Shown: positions 7,829 through 16,595 of the stretch, in pieces
How positions within the stretch are numbered: position 1 is the first letter of the stretch
Layout of the letters: every line of letters starts with the position of its first letter
Assembly: GCA_002437305.1 (NCBI GenBank)
Contig: DJOW01000054.1
Coordinates: 894 to 54,153 of the forward strand
DNA: 53,260 nt
Direction: 5' to 3'
Source: Bacteroidales bacterium UBA6428
GTDB taxonomy: Bacteria > Bacteroidota > Bacteroidia > Bacteroidales > UBA932
The notes under the pieces: generated by a model
What the model was told of the DNA's origin: nothing
Seen by the model: only the letters and a program-made list of their open reading frames with translations
The model's database searches: none
Program-made: the position numbers and the translations under genes

Positions 7829-10800
7829 ATGAAAAGTAAGCTGTTGACATGCTTGTTGGTGCTCTTCCTCGGAAGCTCACTGACAGCCCTTGCTCAGACG
7901 AAGACCGTGACAGGTACCGTAAAGGACCAGTCCGGGCTTGGAGTCATAGGGGCCAGCATCCAGGAAAAGGGGACCAAGAACGGTACCATCACTGACTTGG
8001 ATGGCAATTATTCAATCACGGTCAAGGACAATGCGGTCCTTGTCTTCACTTCGATCGGCTACGCGGCTCAGGAAATCCCGGTTTCTGGCAGGACCAAGAT
8101 TGATGTCGTGATGGCCGAAGACACACAATTTCTTGATGAGGTTGTTGTTGTCGGCTATGGTACGATGAAGAAGAGCGACCTGTCGGGTGCATCTGTCTCC
8201 ATGAAGGAGTCAGACCTCAAGGGGTCGGTCATCACTAACCTTGACCAGTCACTCCAAGGCCGTGCGGCCGGTGTTTCCGCCGTGCAGACCTCCGGAGCTC
8301 CGGGCTCGTCATCCTCAATCCGTGTCCGTGGACAGGCGACCGTCAACTCTGCGGCCGAGCCTCTGTACGTGATTGACGGTGTGATTGTCCAAGGAGGCGG
8401 GAATTCAGGAAGCGACTTCGGTCTCGGATCTCTCGGCAACGGTAAGATCTCCACGATCTCTCCTCTTGCCACCATCAACCCGGCCGACATCGTCAGCATG
8501 GAGATCCTCAAGGATGCCTCCGCCACCGCGATCTACGGAGCGCAGGGCGCGAACGGAGTCGTTCTCATCACGACCAAGCGTGGTAAGGCCGGTGAAGCGA
8601 AATTTACCTATGATGGTATGGTTGCGGTCAACCGCCAGACCAGCAGGATCGACATGATGAACCTTCGTGAATATGCCGAATACTACAACGACATGGTTTC
8701 CATCGGTGAGCTCACGGCCAACGCATGGTATGCCGACCCTTCTATTCTTGGAATAGGTACGAATTGGCAGGATGAGATTTTCCGCACTGCCATCCAACAC
8801 CAGCATCAAATCAGCGCCCAAGGAGGTACGGAAAAGGTTCAGTACTACATCTCAGGTTCTTACATGGATCAGGAGGGAACTTTGATCGGTTCTGACTTCA
8901 ATCGTTACTCCGTGCGTGCCAACATTGACGCTCAGCTCAAGTCTTGGTTCAAACTAGGACTTAATGCCACATTCGCAAACACCAACGACAACATCAAGCT
9001 TGCCGATGGTACAGAGGGTGTGATTTTCTATTCGCTGTCAACCCTGCCGGACATTCCGGTCTACGACATTGACGGAAACTATTCGACCACAGTACGCGAG
9101 GGTTACACGAGCGCGAATCCTGTCGCATTGGCCATGATGGATGAGTACCTTCTCGGACGTCAGAAACTTACAGGAAACCTTTACGCTGAGTTGACCCCGG
9201 TGAAGCATTTCGTGTTCAGGAGTGAGCTTGGTTTCGATGTCAGCGCCTCCAACGCCACGACCTACAAGCCTATGGTTGATCTTGGCGGCTGGACACGCAA
9301 GTCCAACACGATGAGTTGGCAGAAGAACAACAGCAAGTTCTGGCAGTTGAAGAACTATCTGACCTATTCAAATACATTCGGGCGCCATAGCGTCACAGCC
9401 ATGCTCGGCCAGGAATGCTGGGAGTCAAGCTGGAACTATCTCAGCGGCACCAACACCGGACTGCCGTCCGATGACATTCACAACATAAAACTCGCTACGG
9501 GGGATGCGACTCTCAATTCCGGTTTCGGATCATCTTCCATGGCTTCGTTCTTTACGCGCGAGACCTACAACTACGATGACCGCTACCTCTTCACCTACAC
9601 CTACCGTTATGACGGCTCCTCCAACTTCGGCCCGGACAACCGCTGGGCGGGATTCCATTCATTCGCGGGAAGCTGGAGATTCTCCAACGAAAAATTCCTT
9701 CAAGGGATGAAGGAGGCGCTCGGAATGAGCAACGGCAAGATCCGTGTCGGCTGGGGACAGACCGGCAACGCGAACATCGGCGCCGGGGCCTGGGAGTCCG
9801 GCATGAGCAAATTGCCTTCCGCCCTTGGTGACAGCCAGCGCCCTTCGATCATCCCTAACACAGGCATTCACTGGGAGAAGCAGGTTCAGACCAACATAGG
9901 TCTCGACCTGGGATTCTTTGACGGAGCTGTCAACCTTACTGTTGACCTTTACAAAAAGAAGTCTTCAGACATGTTGATGTCCCTGACCCTTCCTGCCTAC
10001 ATGGGAACCCACGGCAACGCTTCCTCAGCTCTGGCTGCTCCTAAGGGAAACTACGGTACCATCGAGAACAAGGGTCTTGAGATCACTCTAGACACCCATC
10101 CTATCAATCACAAGGACTTCGGTTGGGACAGCAACTTCCAGATCTCGTTCAACCGCAACAAGCTTGTGTCTCTTGACGGAACCGCCAATGCCCAGCTGGT
10201 CGGCTACGGCCAGTGGAGCGACATCGTCAGCGTCACCGAGGTAGGGCAGTCGCTTTACAATTTCTACGGCTACAAGGTGGCTGGAGTCTATACCTCTCTG
10301 GAAGACATCCAGAACTCTCCGAAGCCTGAGAAATACCCGACAGACGGTGTGTTCAACAGGAACACCACGGTCTGGGTCGGAGACCTTAAGTTCGAGGACA
10401 TCAACAATGACGGGGTGATCAACGAGAGTGACAAGACCAACATCGGCTCTCCTCTTCCGAAGTTCACCTTTGGCTGGACGAACACCTTCCGTTACAAGAA
10501 TGTTGACCTTAGTGTCTTCATCAACGGCTCCTACGGCAACAAGATCCTCAACTACAACATGATGGGACAGGGACATAATGGACTTGTCCACATGAACAGC
10601 GCTTGGGTCAACCAGCACACGTCCATCAAGGACCGCGCTCGGCTTACGGCCATAGATCCGCAGAAGACCTATGCGAGTGGCAACTGGTACGAGGACATCA
10701 CCAATGTGACGGTCGCAAATCCGGGCACGAAGACTCCGCGTCCTTCGATCTCCGATCCTAACGACAACGACCGCCTGAGCGACCGCTACATCGAAGACGG

Positions 10801-11050
10801 AAGCTACATCCGCCTTAAGAACATCACTTTCGGCTACACCTTCCCTAAGGCAATTCTGAAGAAGGTGAAGATTGACAACGTGCGCGCCTACGTGAACATC
10901 CAGAACCTCTACACCCTGACCAAGTACACGGGCTATGACCCAGAGGTCGGAGCCAGCACCCAGGATTCCACAGGTCTGACATTCGGAGTGGACAACGGAC
11001 GTTATCCTTCCCCTACGACCTACTCCTTCGGACTGAACATCACATTCTAA
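7829..11050 (+). CDS. susC: SusC-family TonB-dependent outer-membrane transporter
   Basis: This 1073-residue outer-membrane channel takes up oligosaccharides together with the SusD lipoprotein. A signal peptide ends near ALAQ, and a carboxypeptidase-regulatory-like domain follows (VTGTVKDQSGLGVIGASI). The SusC signature DEVVVVGYGTMKKSDLSGA opens the plug domain, with IRVRGQATVNS and SATAIYGAQGANGVVLITTK further on. The barrel ends in GLNITF, the usual aromatic terminus. The open frame runs upstream to 7610 over the GH5 gene, but the ATG at 7829 starts a proper signal peptide and follows AAAAGG. The substrate is inferred from neighbours as a beta-mannan or glucomannan fragment. Confidence 0.95.
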   Translation: MKSKLLTCLLVLFLGSSLTALAQTKTVTGTVKDQSGLGVIGASIQEKGTKNGTITDLDGNYSITVKDNAVLVFTSIGYAAQEIPVSGRTKIDVVMAEDTQFLDEVVVVGYGTMKKSDLSGASVSMKESDLKGSVITNLDQSLQGRAAGVSAVQTSGAPGSSSSIRVRGQATVNSAAEPLYVIDGVIVQGGGNSGSDFGLGSLGNGKISTISPLATINPADIVSMEILKDASATAIYGAQGANGVVLITTKRGKAGEAKFTYDGMVAVNRQTSRIDMMNLREYAEYYNDMVSIGELTANAWYADPSILGIGTNWQDEIFRTAIQHQHQISAQGGTEKVQYYISGSYMDQEGTLIGSDFNRYSVRANIDAQLKSWFKLGLNATFANTNDNIKLADGTEGVIFYSLSTLPDIPVYDIDGNYSTTVREGYTSANPVALAMMDEYLLGRQKLTGNLYAELTPVKHFVFRSELGFDVSASNATTYKPMVDLGGWTRKSNTMSWQKNNSKFWQLKNYLTYSNTFGRHSVTAMLGQECWESSWNYLSGTNTGLPSDDIHNIKLATGDATLNSGFGSSSMASFFTRETYNYDDRYLFTYTYRYDGSSNFGPDNRWAGFHSFAGSWRFSNEKFLQGMKEALGMSNGKIRVGWGQTGNANIGAGAWESGMSKLPSALGDSQRPSIIPNTGIHWEKQVQTNIGLDLGFFDGAVNLTVDLYKKKSSDMLMSLTLPAYMGTHGNASSALAAPKGNYGTIENKGLEITLDTHPINHKDFGWDSNFQISFNRNKLVSLDGTANAQLVGYGQWSDIVSVTEVGQSLYNFYGYKVAGVYTSLEDIQNSPKPEKYPTDGVFNRNTTVWVGDLKFEDINNDGVINESDKTNIGSPLPKFTFGWTNTFRYKNVDLSVFINGSYGNKILNYNMMGQGHNGLVHMNSAWVNQHTSIKDRARLTAIDPQKTYASGNWYEDITNVTVANPGTKTPRPSISDPNDNDRLSDRYIEDGSYIRLKNITFGYTFPKAILKKVKIDNVRAYVNIQNLYTLTKYTGYDPEVGASTQDSTGLTFGVDNGRYPSPTTYSFGLNITF

Positions 11051-11067
11051 TTATGGAGGAAAAGACA

Positions 11068-12831
11068 ATGAAAAATATAGTTAAAGCATTCGCTGTCGCC
11101 ATACTGGCACTTGGAGCGGTTTCTTGCGACGACTTCCTCAATCGCCCGTCTGAGGACAGCTACACAACCGAGCAGTACTACAAGAACGATGAGCAGTGCG
11201 AGCAGGGTGTGAACTACCTTTACAACTCTCCGTGGTACGACATCATCCGCTTCTACATCTACGGAACCGAGACAATGTGCGGCAACGTCTATCAGGGACA
11301 AAGCGCCTACACGACCCTTACGGTGAACGGCACAGATGGTGATCTGAAGAATATGTCATACTCGCTGTGGGCGGTGAACGCTCATTGCAACACAGTCATA
11401 AACAATATTCTTCGTTCCGATGGACCGTCACAGGCGAAGAAGAACCAATGCATCGGTGAGGCTCTCTCATGGAAGGCCATGGCTTATTTCTTCCTCGTCA
11501 GGACATTCGGAGACGTTCCGATCATCCATGACAACACCGAGTCCATCAAGGCCGGAAACTACAATGACATAGAGAAGGTCCAGAAGGCTGATGTCTATGA
11601 ATATATCGTAATGACCCTGGAGAAGGCCATGGAGCTTCTTCCTAAGAATGCCTACAAAGGAGTCTATAACCGCATCGACTACTATGCCGCCGAGGCTCTC
11701 CTCTCAAAGGTCTATCTGACCAAGGCTGGTGTGAGCGGTTCTCTGAATCAAGATGATCTGGCCAAGGCACGGGATTACGCCAAGGATGTCATCGAGCACT
11801 CCGGCAGGTCTCTTACCCCGGTATATTCAGATGTGTTCCGTCTCTCACCTAAGGTCTTCCAGCAGACCGGTGAATGCTTGTTCTCTTGGCTTTGGACAAG
11901 TACATCCGGCATTTGGACCGCCCAGAACTCAATCCAGAGCGATGTCGGCATGGGTGGTTTTGACGAGTTCGGTGACTGCTGGGGTGACTGGAAAGGCCCT
12001 TCCGTGGATCTTCAGGACGCTTTCGGAGTCTCTGCCGATCAGGACCCGGAAGTCAGAAAAGCAAACGACAAGGATGACCGCCGTGCAGCCACAATGATGA
12101 TGTTCGGTGACCAGTACAGCTATTTCTGGACAGATCTGGGAGGATTCGATTTCTACCGTTTCTACTACGATCCTGGCTATTCTCCAAACAGTACCAACGG
12201 CAGCTTCCAGTGTGGAAGCGGTGCAAATTATTGCAAGCATCTGTACGGGAATGGTGCTGACCATAAGGCAGCCCTCGGAGTAAGTGCCGGTAACATGACC
12301 AACCAACTCCCTACCCACATTCTGAGGCTAAGCGACATCTATCTTGTCTATGCGGAGGCTTGCCTGCTTACCGGTGACGCCGGTTCTGCTCTTGAATATG
12401 TCAATCAAGTCCGTGGGCGTGCCAATGCGGAGCCGCTGAAGTCCGTCACATTCGAAGACATCTGGAAAGAACGCCGTCTTGAGCTTGCCCTTGAGGGTGA
12501 CCGCTGGTATGATTTTGTGCGTCGTTCCTACTATGATGTGAACAGCTGCATCTCCGAGCTCCTTGCCCAGAGAAGGTCAGCGTGGGACGGTCTTTCCAAG
12601 GCCTACGGCAACTATGTCCTTGACGCTACCGGTGAATATGTCGGACCTGGCGCCAAAGCTTGGGACAATTCAGAGATCAAGTACAAAGGTGACGAGGAAC
12701 TTGTCGATGTGAAAGCTTCGATGTTCACCATGCCGTTCCCTTCAGAGGATGTCGTTCTCAACCCTAACATGGGATCGGATGTCGAGGGAGTCCATGTTGA
12801 CGTCCGTGAGACTTACAAGTATGACTTTTAA
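11068..12831 (+). CDS. susD: SusD/RagB-family surface glycan-binding lipoprotein
   Basis: This 587-residue lid protein of the SusCD importer binds glycan at the cell surface. The lipoprotein signal ends at Cys20 (LGAVSCDDFL), followed by the family's typical DDFLNRPSEDSYTTEQYYK. TPR-type helices follow (IGEALSWKAMAYFFLVRTFG), and near the end come the SusD hallmarks LSDIYLVYAEACLLTG and WKERRLELALEGDRWYDFVR. An ATG five codons upstream (11053) is in frame, but GGAGGAAAAG then acts as ribosome binding site for the chosen ATG, and the signal peptide is cleaner. It is tightly coupled to susC. Confidence 0.95.
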   Translation: MKNIVKAFAVAILALGAVSCDDFLNRPSEDSYTTEQYYKNDEQCEQGVNYLYNSPWYDIIRFYIYGTETMCGNVYQGQSAYTTLTVNGTDGDLKNMSYSLWAVNAHCNTVINNILRSDGPSQAKKNQCIGEALSWKAMAYFFLVRTFGDVPIIHDNTESIKAGNYNDIEKVQKADVYEYIVMTLEKAMELLPKNAYKGVYNRIDYYAAEALLSKVYLTKAGVSGSLNQDDLAKARDYAKDVIEHSGRSLTPVYSDVFRLSPKVFQQTGECLFSWLWTSTSGIWTAQNSIQSDVGMGGFDEFGDCWGDWKGPSVDLQDAFGVSADQDPEVRKANDKDDRRAATMMMFGDQYSYFWTDLGGFDFYRFYYDPGYSPNSTNGSFQCGSGANYCKHLYGNGADHKAALGVSAGNMTNQLPTHILRLSDIYLVYAEACLLTGDAGSALEYVNQVRGRANAEPLKSVTFEDIWKERRLELALEGDRWYDFVRRSYYDVNSCISELLAQRRSAWDGLSKAYGNYVLDATGEYVGPGAKAWDNSEIKYKGDEELVDVKASMFTMPFPSEDVVLNPNMGSDVEGVHVDVRETYKYDF

Positions 12832-12845
12832 TCGTTAAGGAAATC

Positions 12846-14111
12846 ATGAAATCAATCATAAAATATTTTGTTGCCGCTCTCTGTGTCGCCGGCCTTTTCT
12901 CTTGCGACAGGGCTGACTACCCGGATCGTTTCAGACAGGCTGACGGCAAGCCTACCGTTCATTTCGTCAGGCCTGCGGATCAGGATGTAACCATCACATC
13001 GGCAAGCCTTGAGCAGATCATCTGCATTGTGGGCGAGAACCTCAAGAGTGTCCACGACATCTACTTCAACGACCAGCCGGCCGTGCTGAACACAAGCTAC
13101 ATGACCGACAAGACTCTGCTTGTGGCCGTGCCTAAGAACCTTCCTGTCGTCACGACTGACAAGATGTACCTTATCACCAAGGACAGCACTGTGGTGGACT
13201 ATGACTTCAAGGTGCTCCTTCCGGTTCCGAAAGTGAACGGAATGTCTTTCGAATGGGCTAGCCCTGGCGAGACTGTCACCATCACCGGTAACTATTTTGC
13301 TGAGCCTCTTACGGTTGAGTTCCCAGGTGCCGAGGCTACCTCAATCTCCAATGTGACAATCAACTCGTTTGATGTCGTTGTCCCTGAGGGCGCACAGCCT
13401 GGTAAAATTAAGGTGACGACCGAATCAGGAACCGCTCAGTCCATCTTCCAGTACAAAGACAGCCGAGGCATGCTGTTCAGCTTCGATGACGCCCGTGGAA
13501 ACCACGGTTGGCATGCCATGACTATTCAAAGCGATGAGAACTCGCTGGACGGCAACTATCTACAACTTTACGATGCCGGTGGCCTCAAGGCCGATGGAAC
13601 CGACTGGGGTGACACAGGCTACCACTTTGAGTACTGGCCGGGAAACTGGAACACCCCGGAGACTTATGATGACCCTGAAGGAATTGACCTTAGGAAAGTC
13701 GTGGATTTCACGAACTTCGCCAACATGGCCCTCAAGTTCGAGATGCGTATTCCTGAGGATCATCCTTGGACTGGTTGCCCTATGCAGATCTACTTCGCCA
13801 GCCTCGGCATGTGTACTCTTGCCACAGCGAATAACTCCTACTTCCACGATGAGTCAATTTCTCTTCCACGAGTGTTGTACAAACCTTGGAAAGCGACCGG
13901 CTCATTTGACACAGGCGGAAAATGGATCACTGTGACATTCCCGTTCTCCAGCGACTTTGTTTGGTACTGGGATGGAACTAAGGCGACGGGTACGCTCTCT
14001 GCTGATTCTTTCTCAGGATTCGAGATCTTCATGGCGGCCGGAGAAGCTGAGGGAACACCTTGCGCTCCGTTGATCCAGATCGACAACATCCGCGCTGTCC
14101 CTTACAAATAA
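12846..14111 (+). CDS. Surface glycan-binding lipoprotein with IPT/TIG domains
   Basis: This 421-residue protein fills the SusE/SGBP position directly after susD. The lipoprotein signal ends at Cys20 (VAGLFSCDRADY). Two immunoglobulin-like IPT/TIG domains follow: one around residues 35-125 (QIICIVGENLKSVHDIYFND) and one around 128-200 (PGETVTITGNYFAEPLTVEF). The carboxyl half is a glycan-binding module beginning RGMLFSFDDARGNHGWH, with many exposed tryptophans (GYHFEYWPGNWN, DFVWYWDGT). It resembles the module first described in the xyloglucan-binding SGBP-B of Bacteroides ovatus, though that fold is used for several beta-glycans. The ligand is therefore inferred only as a beta-1,4-linked hemicellulose. 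Confidence 0.85.
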   Translation: MKSIIKYFVAALCVAGLFSCDRADYPDRFRQADGKPTVHFVRPADQDVTITSASLEQIICIVGENLKSVHDIYFNDQPAVLNTSYMTDKTLLVAVPKNLPVVTTDKMYLITKDSTVVDYDFKVLLPVPKVNGMSFEWASPGETVTITGNYFAEPLTVEFPGAEATSISNVTINSFDVVVPEGAQPGKIKVTTESGTAQSIFQYKDSRGMLFSFDDARGNHGWHAMTIQSDENSLDGNYLQLYDAGGLKADGTDWGDTGYHFEYWPGNWNTPETYDDPEGIDLRKVVDFTNFANMALKFEMRIPEDHPWTGCPMQIYFASLGMCTLATANNSYFHDESISLPRVLYKPWKATGSFDTGGKWITVTFPFSSDFVWYWDGTKATGTLSADSFSGFEIFMAAGEAEGTPCAPLIQIDNIRAVPYK

Positions 14112-14129
14112 TGAATGGAGGAAAAGAAC

Positions 14130-16538
14130 ATGAAAAATATCTTTAAATATTCAGCACTCATAGCTCTCTGCTCCGCGTTTGTCGGTCTGGCGGGCTGCGG
14201 ACAGGATGAACTTGAAACCGATCCTTACGGAGACGGTGTGAAGCTTGCGGCCTTCGCTCCGGAGCCGGCGATGCGTGGAGGCGAACTCCGTATTCTTGGA
14301 AGCAACCTTCAGGACGTGTCTGAGATCCGCTTTCAAGGCGGTGTCTCGGTCACCGAGTACGAGGTTGTGGAATCAGGCAAGCATTCAGAAATCCGTTTCA
14401 CTATTCCTCTCGAAGGACCAGAGCCGGGTAAGATCACTATTGTGGACAAGGACGGCAATGAACATTCAAGCCTCTCGTCCCTTACTTTCACCGAACCGAT
14501 GAAAATTGATTCCTTCGCACCGGCCGAAGCCCTTTCCGGGGATGAGATCACCATCACTGGTGAATATCTCAACATCGTCAAGGAGGTCATCTTCGGAGGC
14601 GATGTGAGGGTAACAGAGTTTGTAAGCCAGTCCCGTCACGAGTTGAAGGTCAAACTTCCGGCCAGCGCGGTCAGCGGTTATGTCCAGGTCGGTGACGTGA
14701 ATGAGCTTGAGGATGAGCAGACAATCCCTAACATTGTCTATTCCAAAGAGGAACTGACTGTCGGAGAACCTACTGTGGTGACAGCTAAGAAGACCACCTA
14801 CAAGTCTGGTGATGTCATCACTGTCACAGGTGAGCATCTTGACATGATTCAGACCATTGATCTTGCCGGAGCAAGCGGTGTTGAGTTCACTTGCAGTGAA
14901 GACGCGACAGCGCTCACATTCAATCTCCCGGCGTCAGCCACTGACGGAGAGATCACCTTGACCTCATTCGCCGGCAAGACTTTTTCCGCAGGAGAGATTG
15001 AGACCGTCACTGTAGCAGATCTTGGTATAGCCTCATTGGCGAAGGATGGCCGTTACAAGGCAGGTGGCTCAGTGGAAATCACCGGCTCTGACCTCGACCT
15101 TGTGACCAAGCTTGAGTTCACGGGCGCGGAGGCCTCGTTCGTTCTTAAGGACGGCAAACTCTACGCGGACATCCCTGCAGCGGCCAAGGATGGCGCTGTC
15201 ACCGTGACCCTTGAGTCCGGAAAACAGGCCACGACTCCTGAGATTGAGGTCGTGAAGCCGGTTGTTACCGGAGTTGACAAGACCTCGGCCGTGGCCGGTA
15301 AGGACAGGATTGAGCTAAGCGGAACCGACCTTGACCTCGTCACGGATGTAAAGAACGGAGACGATGTGCAAGGATTCATCACCTGTGAATATGTCATAGA
15401 CAGCCCGGAGAAGATCACTGTCACCGTGGCCCGCGAGGCCTATGACGGTCCGTTTACAGTCACCGCTGCCAATGGCTACGAGTCAGTCTCCGGCAATGTT
15501 GAGATCACTTACGACGAGGCTGTCTCCATCACTTTCACAAAGCCTTCATTCAGTGTGGGACGTCAGGTGTCGATCACAGGAACCAATCTCCAGAACATCG
15601 AGTCTGTCACCATCAAGGGTATTAAAGTTACCTCCTACGCCAATAGGACAGATGAGGCGATGTCATTCGGAATCCCGGACGGAATCGGACCTGGAGTCTA
15701 TCGTCTGGGAATCACCCTCGTGACAGGTGAGACATTCAACTGGCCTGTTCCGTTCGAGATCACCGCTCCGTACACAGAAATATTCATCTGGGAAGGCTCC
15801 GAGGATCTTGCCGGTTGGGGTAACTCTCCTTATCTTGGCGCGCCTAACGCTTTCCAGGAGATAGGCATCGCTGAGGGTGACGTCATCAGAGTTTACTTTA
15901 CGGCCTATAATGAAAAGTGGCAGTTCAAGACCTTCGCTGGTCACTGGGGAGATCCGTTCTTGTTTGCTGAGATCGGTGGCAGCGAGATGGTAAACCAGGA
16001 TAATTGCGATGCCTCCGCCGGCTACTTCGCGTTCAACGTGACAGCTGACATCCTCGCCAAGCTTATCAATCAGGACACCACATGGGGCGGAGCGTTCCAG
16101 TGTCAGGGTGAAGGTGTTGTCATCAAGGGTGTAAGCCTCATCCATTACGGAGCGACCGAAAAGGTCATCTGGGAAGGCGAATTGTACACTGGAGACGACT
16201 ACAACAACAATCTTGAGATCGGGACTGAGGATGACTGGGTGAACGCTGGTCTGGAAGAGGACTGCGAGATCCGGATCTACTTCTCAGCGAAGTCCGAGAC
16301 TGATTGGCAGATCCAACTCTTTGATGGTCACTGGAGCGGACTTACTGAGTTGAACATGCCTGGCGATGCTGCCAACCAGTTCAATGCGGCAAACTCTCCA
16401 GAGGCTTTTGGCAAGGGCTACATCAGTTTCAAGGCCACCAAGCCTATCTTTACCAAACTGACAACTAAAGCTTATTGGGGCAGTGCCCTTATCGTTCAGG
16501 GTAAAGGCGTTACAGTTAAGAAAATAGCATTCTTGTAG
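14130..16538 (+). CDS. Large surface glycan-binding lipoprotein: six IPT/TIG repeats plus two tandem lectin-like modules
   Basis: This 802-residue protein starts with a lipoprotein signal ending at Cys23 (FVGLAGCGQDEL). About six immunoglobulin-like IPT/TIG repeats follow, each with the pattern G-x-x-(V/I)-T-(V/I)-T-G-x-x-L (DEITITGEYL, DVITVTGEHL, GSVEITGSDL, RQVSITGTNL), forming a long arm away from the cell. The last 250 residues hold two related modules, starting IFIWEGSEDLAGWG and KVIWEGELYTGDD and ending GAFQCQGEGVVIKGVSL and SALIVQGKGVTVKKIAFL. The modules look like glycan-binding sandwiches, but I cannot name the family. The leader GGAGGAAAAGAAC and the first codons closely copy those of susD. 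The chosen ATG follows an in-frame ATG at 14115. Confidence 0.82.
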   Translation: MKNIFKYSALIALCSAFVGLAGCGQDELETDPYGDGVKLAAFAPEPAMRGGELRILGSNLQDVSEIRFQGGVSVTEYEVVESGKHSEIRFTIPLEGPEPGKITIVDKDGNEHSSLSSLTFTEPMKIDSFAPAEALSGDEITITGEYLNIVKEVIFGGDVRVTEFVSQSRHELKVKLPASAVSGYVQVGDVNELEDEQTIPNIVYSKEELTVGEPTVVTAKKTTYKSGDVITVTGEHLDMIQTIDLAGASGVEFTCSEDATALTFNLPASATDGEITLTSFAGKTFSAGEIETVTVADLGIASLAKDGRYKAGGSVEITGSDLDLVTKLEFTGAEASFVLKDGKLYADIPAAAKDGAVTVTLESGKQATTPEIEVVKPVVTGVDKTSAVAGKDRIELSGTDLDLVTDVKNGDDVQGFITCEYVIDSPEKITVTVAREAYDGPFTVTAANGYESVSGNVEITYDEAVSITFTKPSFSVGRQVSITGTNLQNIESVTIKGIKVTSYANRTDEAMSFGIPDGIGPGVYRLGITLVTGETFNWPVPFEITAPYTEIFIWEGSEDLAGWGNSPYLGAPNAFQEIGIAEGDVIRVYFTAYNEKWQFKTFAGHWGDPFLFAEIGGSEMVNQDNCDASAGYFAFNVTADILAKLINQDTTWGGAFQCQGEGVVIKGVSLIHYGATEKVIWEGELYTGDDYNNNLEIGTEDDWVNAGLEEDCEIRIYFSAKSETDWQIQLFDGHWSGLTELNMPGDAANQFNAANSPEAFGKGYISFKATKPIFTKLTTKAYWGSALIVQGKGVTVKKIAFL

Positions 16539-16557
16539 AATCTATCATGACATTGTT

Positions 16558-16583
16558 CCGGGGGAGGGTGAAACCTCCTCCGG
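16558..16583 (+). terminator. Strong hairpin between the binding-protein and endoglucanase genes
   Basis: CCGGGGGAGG and CCTCCTCCGG form a 10-pair stem (one G-U) with a GTGAAA loop. No U-run follows, so it may protect the 3' end of the upstream message or partly stop transcription rather than act as a full terminator. Confidence 0.5.
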
Positions 16584-16595
16584 GATCCAAATCAA

